Both the position numbers and the translations under genes were made by a program. From Pogona vitticeps (taxonomy: Eukaryota > Chordata > Lepidosauria > Squamata > Agamidae), in NCBI RefSeq assembly GCF_051106095.1, contig NC_135787.1, positions 170,461,001-170,525,000 of the forward strand: a stretch of 64,000 bases of DNA. Reading direction: 5' to 3'. Positions within the stretch are counted from its first letter, which is position 1, and every line of letters starts with the position of its first letter. Positions 1 to 11,100 of this stretch are shown one piece after another. A model generated the notes under the pieces. That model was not told where the DNA came from, made no database searches, and saw only the letters and a list, made by a program, of their open reading frames with translations.

Positions 1-879
1 CTTTAAGACTGAACTGCTCAAAAGCTCTGCAGTTAGGTATCCAGCTATAAACCCAGAAGTTGCAGGTTCCATCCCCTACTGCACTTTATAGGGTCCCTTC
101 CAGCTCTTCAGTTCCAAGATTAATATATCCCCAGATGTTTTATACCCTGTTTCCCTGAAAATAAGACCTACTGTAACCTGAAAATAAGCCCTAGTATGAT
201 TTTTCAGGATGTTCGTAATATAAACCTTACCCCAAAAATAAGCCCTAGTTAAGTGAAAGCCCACCCTCCACCATTGTACAGCAACCAGAAGATGACATGA
301 CTGTATTTGAATAAATGTAGATGGTTGTATTGGGGTTTGTTTGTTTTTATGTCTTATTGGGCAAACTGTCCAGAATAGTGGATGTTCACTAATGGCACAA
401 TATACAAATCAAGCAAGCAGTCAGTCAATCCATTTATATTTCATCTTCCTTATATAATTTTAGAATTCCCAAGTGGTTTCTCACTTGGCCCTGATGGACT
501 GAAAACTGATTAGCTTCATTAACCAGTTTTGATTCTCCATTCCTTCTCCTCCCCCCTCCCCCCCGGTACAGAGGTTCCAGATGCGGCGCTGCGTTTTCTT
601 CGATGCTATATACAGAGCTAAACAGAATAACCAAGAGACAGGCAAGGGAATTATTGAAAGGGGTCTTTATGTTATGTTTAATAAGAATAACAGAAAAAAT
701 CTTCGGCACACGCACTCTCCTGCTTTGGTTTCTAGACAAAGGCTCCACGGAAGAATATAAACATACGTGCAGCAGAAGCTTCTGAAGCCACATTCACACA
801 TGCAGTTTTGGTAAGGCAGAACCTCCACCCACTGCCCGTTTTTCTCTTTCCTTTTCTGGTTCCCGCTGCTTTCACTCAC
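1..879 (-). other. POLR3B: POLR3B intron 1 (part)
   Basis: This stretch runs from the exon 1 donor to the window edge. It holds a SINE-like fragment at about 20-125 (tRNA B-box-like gcaggttccatcccc) and a dispersed repeat at about 156-290 built on the phrase ctgaaaataagacc / ccaaaaataagccc. A poly-C/T tract lies near 549-565. No further POLR3B exon is visible. Confidence 0.6.
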
Positions 880-951
880 CTCCACCGTATTTACAGGGGC
901 AGCCAACTGCTCCGGGCTCGAAGCCCCCAGCTCCGCCACCAGTTCGTCCAT
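880..951 (-). CDS. POLR3B: POLR3B coding exon 1 (RNA polymerase III second-largest subunit), partial
   Basis: The 24 codons read from the ATG at 951-949 and end at GAG|gtgagtg, a strong donor, with the intron starting at 879. The peptide begins MDELVAELG and contains SPEQLAAP followed by NTVE. I recall human POLR3B starting MDVLAEEFG...TPEQLAAP...TVEEKW, so the match covers the whole exon and the split falls exactly before the lizard equivalent of EKW. POLR3B (RPC2) is the second-largest, catalytic-core subunit of nuclear RNA polymerase III, which makes tRNAs, 5S rRNA and U6. The remaining exons must lie left of position 1, because no EKWRLL-like exon is seen in 1-879. The neighbour to the right is TCP11L2 on the same strand, as in mammals. 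The exon is short, but identity is supported by alignment from memory, the start position, the donor and synteny. Confidence 0.9.
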
Positions 952-1150
952 GCTTAAGACACAGAATCAGCCCCACTCCCAACAACTGATGCGAGGCGGC
1001 GCTCAGGATCCAGAGACCAAGGCGTGCGTCGATGAAAGCTGCCCCCCCTGCTACAACGGGTCAGCTGCGCAGAAGTTCCGCTACTGCCTTGCTTCGCTCG
1101 GGGACGGCTGTCTTGAATAGAAATCGTTGGACTGCAAAGCTTCAAAACTT
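952..1150 (-). promoter_or_regulatory. POLR3B: POLR3B 5'UTR and CpG-rich promoter
   Basis: Immediately upstream of the POLR3B start codon the sequence turns GC- and CpG-rich (for example gcgaggcggcgctc and cgtgcgtcgatg) and then falls back to AT-rich DNA by about 1150. No TATA box is obvious. This fits a small housekeeping CpG promoter firing leftward. The transcription start cannot be fixed by eye. Confidence 0.6.
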
Positions 1151-2200
1151 TTATGACGTTATGTAGATGAAATTAATAGAAACGCCACTCGTTATTATTC
1201 CCAATAATCTGTTCTTTATCCTTCGTCGTTTCAGCGTAGAAAATACTGCTTGTGTTTTTATTTCCTTAGGTTTTTTGATTGCATCATTTTTATGGAATTT
1301 AGTTCATACTGTACACTTGTAACTAAAATCTATGATTACGTGCTTTTCTGACTGAGGATCTTCCCTGGTTGCTTGACAGGCTGAAATTGAGCAGCTTAAC
1401 AACTGCCGCCTGCTTCATTTCGATGCTGGGAAGAGCTGTGCCTATTGAATTTCTGATGCTGAGCTGTCATTGATACAGAATCTCGAGAGCGAGGCGCGGG
1501 AGAGAAACGGAAATTTGTGTTGGGTGTGTATATGTGTGCTTCGGCGACCTCTTCCACTTACAAGCTTCCCATGTTTTTCCATCATTTTCATTGATCAATT
1601 CATTTTCCTGCCACTGAAAAACCACATGCTTCAGTCTAGTAAAGCTACTAAGCTGAAATCACCTTAAACGTTACCAGACAGCTTCATTAGAGACGTTCTC
1701 TTTACGCATCTGGTTTTGGATTAGAATGTGGAGGGTTATTTGGGAAAAAGTGGTTCGTTATACAGTAGTTCCAAGACAAAGAAATATTTAGTTCCTACTG
1801 TAGTTCTGATTTTTAAAACGCGCCTCTTTCCTGTTTCTTAAATGTAACTCAACGGGCCATTACTTTTTTAGATGACGAAAGTAGCATCTGAATGCTACAA
1901 GCCACTGGATTGTGGCACAAAATACAGTCTTCTGTCCACTTTGTTATTATCTCAATACCCACAACAGAGCTTAATTTAGAGCTAGCCAGAACGGGAACCA
2001 CCGAACCCGTATGATTATAGAAGAACTAGGAAAGGAATGAAATGACGGGTTAGGTTACAGCCCTAACGGTGTTCTCTCTTTACTACTAGGAAAGATACTT
2101 GTGTGAATAACTAGATATATCTAGATTCCAGTTCTAGCCATCTGAGTCTGTTCCTCTGTGAAATCACAGGGCCACTTTTATATAGGACTTATATCACCAC

Positions 2201-2430
2201 AGGTAATAGCTCAGTGGATTAGGCATCTGGCTGCAGAACCAAAGGTTGGGATTTTGATTCTCCACTGTGCTTCCTGTGAGTAGAGCTAGCCTGTGTAACC
2301 TTGGGCAAACTGCACAGTCCCAAAGAAGGGAATGATAAACTACTTCTGGGTGTTCTCTATCTAGAAAACACTGAAGAGGGGAGCAATAAGTCAGAACTGA
2401 TTTTATGGCATATGATGATGATTATTATTA
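2201..2430 (+). repeat. tRNA-derived SINE
   Basis: A Pol III A-box-like stretch (tagctcagtgg) is followed by a B-box-like gttgggattttgattc, then a body with ccttgggcaaactgcacagtc and a tail with cagaactgattttatggc. Related copies are at 53712-53935 on the same strand and at 54185-54440 and 55675-55905 in reverse, so this is a dispersed family and not a tRNA gene. Confidence 0.75.
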
Positions 2431-3632
2431 ACTATAAAACCTCCCTTTGCCTCAGTCTTCAGTAAAGGTCTGATGAGCTCCTAGGAACAGCATATTTACA
2501 ACACTGATCCGTTTTCTGGAGACTATTTTCTAATGTGTGGTAGCCTCTGCCTCATCTACCAGCTTCGAATTTTTCATGGAAATCATTCCCCTTTCTGCCC
2601 ATTATAGGTTCCTGCAAAGTAACTGTAGTGGGTTTCTCTACTTTGCAGATGTGGTTTTGAAGATGCACCAGGTAGGACAGCAGTGAATGGATTGATCCCT
2701 CCTACTGGATAAAATGAATTTGAAAATGCGAGAGCTGAAGTTTATTTAGAAATAAATCAGAACCTACGGCTGAGTGGTCTATGATGACATAGAAAAGTGC
2801 TTCCAGGCAATGGAGAGGAACTTCAACAGTGAGATAGAGATCCTGCTTCAGAGATTTCCCGACTACCCACAAAAGGTCCTATGGATGTAGAACCTCGAGA
2901 AGGCTTTGAACCAATGGTAGGAATTGGACTAGGAGCATTTAAAGGCAAATGGGGACAGTCTTACACCCCACAATCCTTTGTGCTTCCATGGCTTTATATC
3001 GAGTCCCATAATTGCACCAGGCTGAATACATGATTAAATTGTTAATAGCTGTTTTCAATAGAAAAGAAGCAAAGACCCACTGTTAAAAATAACCTTGGCT
3101 GGTATGAGCTTCTGAAATACCAAATAACTAAAAACCTAACCTTGGCCCACCCTCAGCTGTCCTGTTCCTGATTTGGACTGTACCATCTTCACACAAGCTA
3201 TATCAAAATAGGGCAGTACTTCTTGATAATTATACCTTGACAAGTACTACAGTACTTGTAAAGCCAAGACTTCTAGTGCAAAGGCACAAGAACATTTTGA
3301 TTAGCAAGGATGATGATACAATCTTCCATTCCCTCAGTATTCTGCTCCCTCACAGTTTAAGTGAAATCCTTTTGGTCAGCTGTGTGTGGTGATATGTACT
3401 ACTGTATCTTTTTTTGTAAGTATGGTAGAATACCTTCATCCTGAGTAACCAATTAAGGCTACTTATTATATACTGTTTAGTTTAGTTTATGACAACACTA
3501 GAAATTAATGAGCCCCCGAATGTTAAGTCTTCAGCAGCACTGCTCAGGGCCTGCAAACTAAAAGCTGTGCCTTTATTGAGTGAATTCACCTCAATAAATG
3601 ATAAATTGATTCAATTAATTTACTTCATCTTA

Positions 3633-4103
3633 TCATCGTCATTTAGTCGTTTAGTTGTGTCCGACTCTTCGTGACCCCATGGACCAGAGCACGCCAGGCC
3701 CTCCTGTCTTCCACTGCCTCCCGGAGTTGGGTTAAATTCATGTTGGTCGCTTCGCTGACACTGTCCAACCATCTCATCCTCTGTCATCCCCTTCTCCTCC
3801 TGCCTTCACACTTTCCCAACATCAGCATCTTTTCCAGGGAGTCTTCTCTTCTCATGAGATGGCCAAAGTACTGGAGCCTCAGCTTCAGGATCTGTCCTTC
3901 CAGTGAGCACTCAGGGTTGATTTCCTTTAGAATGGATAGGTTTGTTCTCCTTGCAGTCCAGGGGACTCTCAAGAACCTCCTCCAGCACCACAATTCAAAG
4001 GCATCAGTTCTTCGGCAGTCAGCTTTCTTTATGGTCCAGCTCTCACTTCCATACATCACTACAGGAAAAACCATAGCTTTGACTATTCGTACTTTTGTTA
4101 ACC
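3633..4103 (-). mobile_element. BovB (RTE) LINE, 3' fragment
   Basis: Read on the minus strand it encodes the C-terminal part of the BovB polyprotein: MYGSESWTIKKADCRR, AFELWCWRR, PWTARRTNLSILKEI, LQYFGHLMRREDSLEKMLM. It ends in the BovB 3' terminus ggggtcacgaagagtcgg...cgactaaa. The copy is 5'-truncated just inside KVRIVKA. RTE/BovB elements typically insert as such 3' pieces. It is a non-autonomous remnant. Confidence 0.9.
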
Positions 4104-4127
4104 AATTCTAAGTACTGTACATTATAT

Positions 4128-4192
4128 CTAGAAGTCTCTGGAAGGCTTGCCATAGGTTGGAACTGATTTGATGGCACATCATAACCATCATC
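4128..4192 (+). repeat. SINE 3'-tail fragment
   Basis: The phrase ggcttgccataggttggaac followed by tgatttgatggcacat matches the 3' tail shared with the other tRNA SINEs of this window. The head is absent. It lies directly beyond the BovB fragment, so one may have inserted beside the other. Confidence 0.55.
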
Positions 4193-5261
4193 AGTATTAA
4201 CAACCTTGGTTTAAATTTTCCCTTGATTTTTTTTTTTTTTTGGATCTTATGGAAAAGAACTCTTGTTCTTCCTTTGGTTGTCCACTTTTCTTTGCACCGA
4301 TTATTATAAATAGCTCTCTTTGTTCATATGTGCAGTATGCTGAAAAAAATGCATTTCCTTTCAGGCTTTTATTTTGTTTTGCTACAGGAATAGCCAATAT
4401 TTTCCTTGCATTATTTCCTAATTATATTTCTGGTTTCAGTCCACAGAAATTGCAGCAGAAGTAGCAGAAGGTGACACTGGCAGACGATCTTTCACAGACA
4501 GTGGTAATAACATGTTCAGGGTAACTTTTGTTAATACATTGCAGGAGGAGGAAATGTTAAACCAGTTCTGAATGCTTTATTCCTTGAAAACTACACAATG
4601 AGACAGCCCAAGTCACATTATTTTTAAAATCAACCTGTGGTACAGATGACAGCTACTAGAAGTGGCTTTTTTATACAGATCAAAGTGGCTACCTGCACAT
4701 GGCTAGGGGACTGACTTGATCTTTGCATTTTGCTGTTGTTCATGCTTTTATGTTAATCTCATTCTAATATCCACAACAGTGTTTTTTAAAACTGCAAGCA
4801 AATTTAATGAGTACAAATATTAACACAAAAATCAATCAGTTACATATAATACCTTGGGTTTTTTTCAGGTGTGGATGAAAGTAAACAGTTGCTGAAATTA
4901 TCCAAACAACATGCAAGGGGGACAAATTAATTCAGTTGATTAATCTGAACGCTGAGAAGGCTACAAACATTAATAGAGAGACACTGAAAGACTGTTGAGT
5001 GGCCACACCATGCTATGTAAAATGCCCTTCTCATGTCATATATAAAATCACAAAACAAAGATTGCTTTCTTGTAATCTTCTGCTTGAGCGTTTAAAATAA
5101 ATATATTGTTGGATACAGAATAATTTTGTAGCAGTTAGTGCCCTTTGAAATCAATGAGACTTAAATTATGAGAAACTGCTGAAGGGACAAATTAACTCAG
5201 TTGATTAATTTGCCCCAATGATTACAATGGGACCTAACTGCAGCTAATGTATACTCTAGAT

Positions 5262-5405
5262 CTGTGGTTCCCACCTTAGAGCCCACAGATGTTCTTGGGA
5301 GTACAACTCCCAGAAATCCTGGCCAGTACAGCTAGTGATGAAGGCTACTGGGAGTCTAAATCCAAGAACATCTGGGACATAAGTTTGGAAAACATTGGTC
5401 TAGAT
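5262..5405. mobile_element. Short non-autonomous hAT-like element
   Basis: The left end reads ctgtggttcccaccttagagc and the right end carries the inverted counterpart ...agtttggaaaacattggtct. The interior contains tacaactcccagaaatcct, a common inner sequence of squamate inverted-repeat elements. About 145 bp with no coding capacity. A similar element is at 46764-46922. The hAT assignment rests only on the CAGTGGTTC-like terminus. Confidence 0.5.
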
Positions 5406-6933
5406 ATAACTTATAGTTCCCCATACAGTCCCTCCACTTGAGTTCCCTGCATGTACAGAGTGCTTAAGTAGACAGAAATATATACATACACACAAACCTC
5501 ATAAAAATAATTACAATCAGATTTCTTGTGGATGTTTATAACACCGCCTAGCCATATGTAGGTCCAAAATATTTTAGACAATTTATTCCTTCTGTTTCTT
5601 ATGTAACAAAATACAGAGGTATTTGCTCCTTTATACAACTCAGTTATGTAGCAAGATATGAGTTGCGTACAAAGAACTGGACCCAGTGCAATTGAACTGG
5701 TGAAAGCAAACTGTAGGAAAATGCTACATAGAGGATCAGGAGACCTTGCTACATTGAATGGGCTGTAGTCTTCCATCTATAATACAGTACACCCCCTTCT
5801 ACAGAATACCATAACCTTCTATGTCAGGTTTCTTAAAGGGGTATCATGAGAAGGAGAGCAGTGTGGTCTGCTTCTGCCCGTGCAAGTCACATTCACAAAA
5901 CTGGATCCAATCCATAATTTTGTTAGCATACATATTCCCTTGCAACAGCCTCTTCAGTGGAATTGCTCAAAACCAGATCATGTAGAAAAGTGACAAATAA
6001 ATCAATTTTCCTTTCATTCAGACAAAAAAAAAGTATCTTACACATAAATCAAAATGCTGCCTCTGCTAAAGTAGACCCACTGAATCGATGGAACCAGAGT
6101 CGACCTACCAAGTCCCCACTGATTCAGTCAGGGACTTACAATTGGATTTAGCCCTTAAAACCAGGCATGAATGGGACACTCTCTGCACAAAACATATTGA
6201 AAGGAACTGAATACTTGCAGAGAGTTGTTTATAAAGCCATAGCTGCCTATCACTAGCACCTCTGGATTTATTGAAATGACATGACTGTTGAGCATGCATT
6301 CGCCACAGTCCTCTGTCCTTTTGCTTAATCCCACAGGGAAATTAGAATTTAAACGAAGAAGGGAATAATGTTTCTTTCTTCTTTGACTAGATGATCACTT
6401 TAATGTGGAATAATGAAGCAATAGATATTTAGTAATGTTTTAAAATTATTTATATACATTATATATCTCTTTTTTAAAAATCCAATTTGCATATAAAACC
6501 AACATGCTTTTGATATCAAGGTCCTATTTGTAATCTTTGTGATAGAGACATCAGAAGCAATGTAGGACAAGAAGGTTCAGTGTTACACATGAAGTATCTT
6601 AGATTATTCTTAGCAAAAATATATACCCAGCAAGGATATAAAATATCAGGGAGTATTTACTGACATATATCCACTGAAGTGGTTTCAATGAAACGTGTAA
6701 CATTTGTTATTTAAATGAATCATAGTGAACCAATACTATAAATTACACTTCCTAGAAGCATTTTTCAAGTAATTATTCATTTTGGTACAAAGGGGAAAAT
6801 TATATACCCAATGTACTACAGCCCTTCTATGTTCAATAATTTGAAATATGTAAAATATAGCATACATACCTATGCATAAATAATACTGTAGGCTCTCTAG
6901 CAGTCCTATATCCTATATACTGAAACATTCCTT

Positions 6934-7085
6934 GGGCTGAAATTCTGTTGCTTAATGTGGTAAATTGCAACTAATGTAGGCCTATTCAAATCAGCACACA
7001 ACTGGTGAGTCAAATACTATACTCCATAGATTCAATGTATCTACTCTAGTTCTGACTTACTACACTAAGCAACAGGATTTCAGCC
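6934..7085. mobile_element. MITE with about 50-bp terminal inverted repeats
   Basis: The left arm (ggctgaaattctgttgctta, continuing to about 6990) is matched in reverse complement by the right arm ending ctaagcaacaggatttcagcc at 7085. The arms cover most of the 150-bp unit. Single-arm relatives appear near 11872 and 21070 (ggctgagatcctgttgcac and ggctgaaatcctgttgcag). No coding capacity. Superfamily unknown. Confidence 0.6.
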
Positions 7086-7813
7086 TCTGTTTCTGAAAAA
7101 AAAAAACACAAATCATTTGTACCTTTTAGGACTATGAGTTGGGTTTTCGTTTGTTGGGAGTGCAATAGTTTGGGAATACTTGTTGACCTCAATAGTTTGG
7201 GATTATAGTTCTGTCTTTTTAGTAACCCAGGACTAATCAAATCAATTGTTTTAGAATTGTTTTTTACATCTCTATAATTTGGGGCAATAGTTTTGTTTTC
7301 ATCCTTTTCGGTTATTTTTAACTGGCCTGCTGTGAAGACTGTTTAAAGTACGGTTCAGAAAACAGAAAGGGTCATATAAAAACCTGAGGTGTGTTAATCT
7401 GTTTTCTTTACTCCATTACCTCACCACTGTTGCAAATTCAGAAGCCAAAGAGAGGTACTGAGGGAATGACACAGCATTTTATGCATAAGCCACTTTTGGA
7501 AGAGGGCGGGTGGTTATGGGTGTAAAATGTTGGTAGAGGGGAACTATAATTTTTTGTTTCATTGCACTTTAGGCTTTGGAGAAAGCTTCAAACCTCTGAA
7601 AGAGATATATTAGTGACAAACTGGCAAATATTTACCCCATATATGTAAGAGAACACATTTACATTAAATAAGTGCAATAAATGTTACAATCCATCATTAT
7701 AAACAGAATTAATTATTTCATATATATATTTTAAATTCAGTAAATTTGTATTGATACAGGGGAACTTTTATTTGAGAATCATCTCCATAATCTAAGCCAC
7801 TTACACAGGCACA

Positions 7814-7831
7814 TTTATTTCTCTGTTTATT
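7814..7831 (-). terminator. TCP11L2: TCP11L2 candidate polyadenylation signals
   Basis: Two AATAAA hexamers on the minus strand (7831-7826 and 7819-7814) lie about 100 and 110 bp after the TCP11L2 stop codon. A third is at 7772-7767. Which is used cannot be told from the sequence. Confidence 0.45.
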
Positions 7832-7929
7832 CATCTGAACAAATATAATTGTTGTAAGTTATGCATGTTCAGAAGAATAAAACCCACATATAAATACTGT
7901 GAAAGAGGAAAGAATAAAGCATGAATATT

Positions 7930-8171
7930 TCAGTTAGAAGACACAAGTTCTGCTTTGTTCCTTTCTGCATCTCCGAAAAGCAGTTTTCGAAGAATATTTG
8001 CATAGAATGGTCCATACACCTGTTTATTCAAGTTAACAATGTTGGCATATTGTGTTCCAATGGTCTCTATTTCAGTCTGAATCACAGCAAGACCTCCTGG
8101 AATTGCAGGCCTAGATTTTTGGAAGCAGGGAGAAGTGAGCAAACTTTTCATGTAGAAATGAATTCGTTTAT
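7930..8171 (-). CDS. TCP11L2: TCP11L2 last coding exon (residues 434-513 and stop)
   Basis: The acceptor cttcatttacag precedes 8171. It encodes the end of the Tcp11 domain: [28 protein letters not shown], then [20 protein letters not shown] and ILRKLLF, with a short divergent tail before TGA at 7932-7930. The tail is slightly shorter than the human one. Confidence 0.95.
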
Positions 8172-11100
8172 CTGTAAATGAAGAGGAAAAAACATTCACA
8201 CAACTGGATTTTCATCTTGCATCATTCAGCACAGAGAGCATACAATTCTACCAATGAATGAAATAAGACCCATTCAGGCGGCTGTCACATGAGGAGGGTC
8301 CATGCATAAAACAGGTCTGTGCAGCAAAACTGCACTTATAGGTCTACTGAGCAGAAGTATCTATCTGAACAAGGGAAAGCTACGTGTGAAGACCTCCAGC
8401 AAGCCTGCATAAGCAAGGGTAAGCCTACAATGTACAGAGCACTACCCCGAGATTACTTGCCCATGTCTAGCAATTGGACATCAGGTAGAACCCTTTTTTT
8501 CCAAGTGGAAAATTCATGAGTGTAATTAATGAGTGTGGGAGGGATTACTTTTTCTGTAAACACAGACACTCTGTTCCTTTCTATTTTCTTTGAGCTATTT
8601 TTCATTTCAGTTTCGCAATTTGTTCTACATTTCCTATATAGTCTTCAGAAGGACCTCACATTTTTCATGAGGCTAAATTTACAATCTAGGTTTTATTATA
8701 ACCCCTATACTGAGTTCTGCACTACTGCATTTCTCTGAATAGGCTTCTAATTGGAGAAACAGCCAAGGAATGTCATCCTGTTACTATTGCTACTATTCCC
8801 TACTACGGCCTACTTCTCCTTTTATTATGCCATCACACTTCTGCCCCAATAAGGATTAGTAACATTTGGGTAGAAATAAGAGAAGTCATTCTCATTCTGT
8901 TCTTTCTCTCTCTCACACACATGCACACACACAAATACACATGCACAAACAACTGCATTTCAGACTATCTTCAACTGTTCCTCAGGGTCAGCTATGTTTC
9001 TGATTTCTCTAGAACATAAAAATCACCACAACCAAAACATCTGTCCTTTTTCAAAGTACATGGTCCCACTCTTGTTCAGAGAACTTTACCACTGGGGCTG
9101 GTGTTTCCAACCTGGAGGATATTTGACCCATGGACAATCCTACCATTATCTCTGAAAAGCCCATGTTTTTAATAAGACAGAGGACTCCACATCTGACCCC
9201 ACATCTCTATATTCATTGTGGAAGGACAGACAACTTCAGCTGGTATAAAGTTTCATCCCACCCATGCTTCACACTTTGTTTTAGAGCACAAATGCACTTC
9301 CCAGAAACTTCTAAAAACAGGAAATCATATTTTTTGCATCTGTGGCATTACAATTTGATAGCAGCAGGGCTATAAAGCCTAGAAGGAACATTTTTGTTTA
9401 GTTTGATGTCCCCATTATACATACACTTAAGATTCAGACATCACTAACCAATTAAAGAACGGATGGGATTGTCTTCATCAACGATGTTGCAGAGCTGACC
9501 CACTAAATTCGCTTCCACTTCCTTATTTAGTGATGGGAAGCCTCTTTCTGTTAGTGACTCATTTATTGCAGTGCATGTCTGAATACCTATTGCATTCAGA
9601 GCTTCCTTCAAATCAAATGTCCTGCAAATAAAGGAAGAGAGAAAAGAAAATTTAACTGAAGAGATACAGCGCTTCAGATATATTTATTTTGATTTACTTT
9701 CCAATAATTCTTTATCCTTGAGTTTTCTCTTATTTTGAAAAACTTACTTCTTATTCACCCCATCAAGCAGGACAAACGAAATCTTCTTTTGTTTCTCAAC
9801 AAATTCTGGAATGCCCTCAGTTGCTGCAGCCAACATGTTGCTTGTTATGAGAGAAATACAAGCTATAATCTTCAACTGATTCAGTTTTTCTGATAGCTCC
9901 TGAAGACGGCCTTCGTCTGTCATTAGTGTCTGGAAGAGACATTTATAAAAAGGTGTCATTCATACTGTGTTAAATTCTGATATAATTCCATACCAAAAGA
10001 AAAGCCTGTTTCCCTGCAGAGAAATCCATTTGGTCAAGGCAAAAATACCTTTTGAAGAGTATAGCTGCCAGGATTCTTAATGGTCTTCAAAAATATCTCT
10101 GCCATTGACACAGAATTTCCATGATTACTTTCCCTATAAATATTCAGCATTACTTTATATGTTTGAACCTGTAACAGTGAGAAATTCCTCTCTCTGAGCC
10201 TTATTTAACAAATCAGTTTCTATGGGAAAAATTAAAAAAGTTCATCATAGGTCCAAGTGGTTCGTTATTATCCAATACCCCAAACTTGTTACTATTTTGG
10301 ATTATATCCCTTTGATTCTATAGCTAAGGTTATACAGGCTGTGCAATCCTGAGGGTTATAATAAAAAGTCCTATTTCCAAGCTGTGCTAATATCTACTAT
10401 ATCAAACTTGAAAAATGCAAGAACGCATAAAGAAATGAATAAAATAATAGATGCCTTAGTAATGACAATGAAATTCTTCAACATGTTCCAGAGAGCTGCA
10501 CAATTTTCCTCAAGATCATGCTTTTGCTAGCGGAGAGTTCCTATGTGGGCTTGGCCCTTGCCCATTATAGTTTATAACACCTAGCAAAAGGGAACCGAGT
10601 TGGATTCAGAGGTGATAAACGCCTTCATATGAGAGCAGATGGTTCCAACAGCTGCTCAACCCAGTGGTCCCAAAGGGAACCACTTTTAAAACAACAATTT
10701 TTAACACCTATATAAAATCTCTGAGCAAGTTTTTTCAGAGTTTGGGTCTCAGCAATATGCCACTGATGTCAAGCTACGTTTATATTTTACTTGAGTGAGA
10801 CAACAGAAGTAATATGTTCCTCCAAATGTTAATGGCAGGAAAGAGAAAACCCCAGGCAGGCTCATATGAATGTGTGCTTATAATACTATTATAATATGTG
10901 AGCGTTCGATTTTTTGATCCTTTCTTTGTTCAAATAAATCAGGAAATTTCTGCACTTTAGGAACAGGAGTAAGGTTTACTGGAATGTTTAACAAATAACC
11001 AGTGTCAACAAAGTTATCCCAACGTCTTTCTCCTTCTAACAACGGGTCAGTCAGGGGCTTCCATTCTCCATCTGGGAACAGATTCTTTTCACCCCCGTTC

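Larger units (their letters stand above)
1151..7813. other. Intergenic region between POLR3B promoter and TCP11L2 3' end
   Basis: AT-rich DNA without a recognisable gene. It contains a tRNA-derived SINE (2201-2430), a BovB 3' fragment (3633-4103), a SINE tail (4128-4192), a hAT-like inverted-repeat element (5262-5405) and a 150-bp inverted-repeat element (6934-7085). The rest appears to be unique sequence in which I see no coding structure. The open frames here are short and lack family similarity. Confidence 0.6.

Noticed and set aside
667-879. Continuation of the POLR3B reading frame past residue 24
   Set aside because: The frame stays open beyond GTGGAG, but a consensus donor gtgagtg follows and the downstream translation does not match POLR3B (EKWRLL expected).
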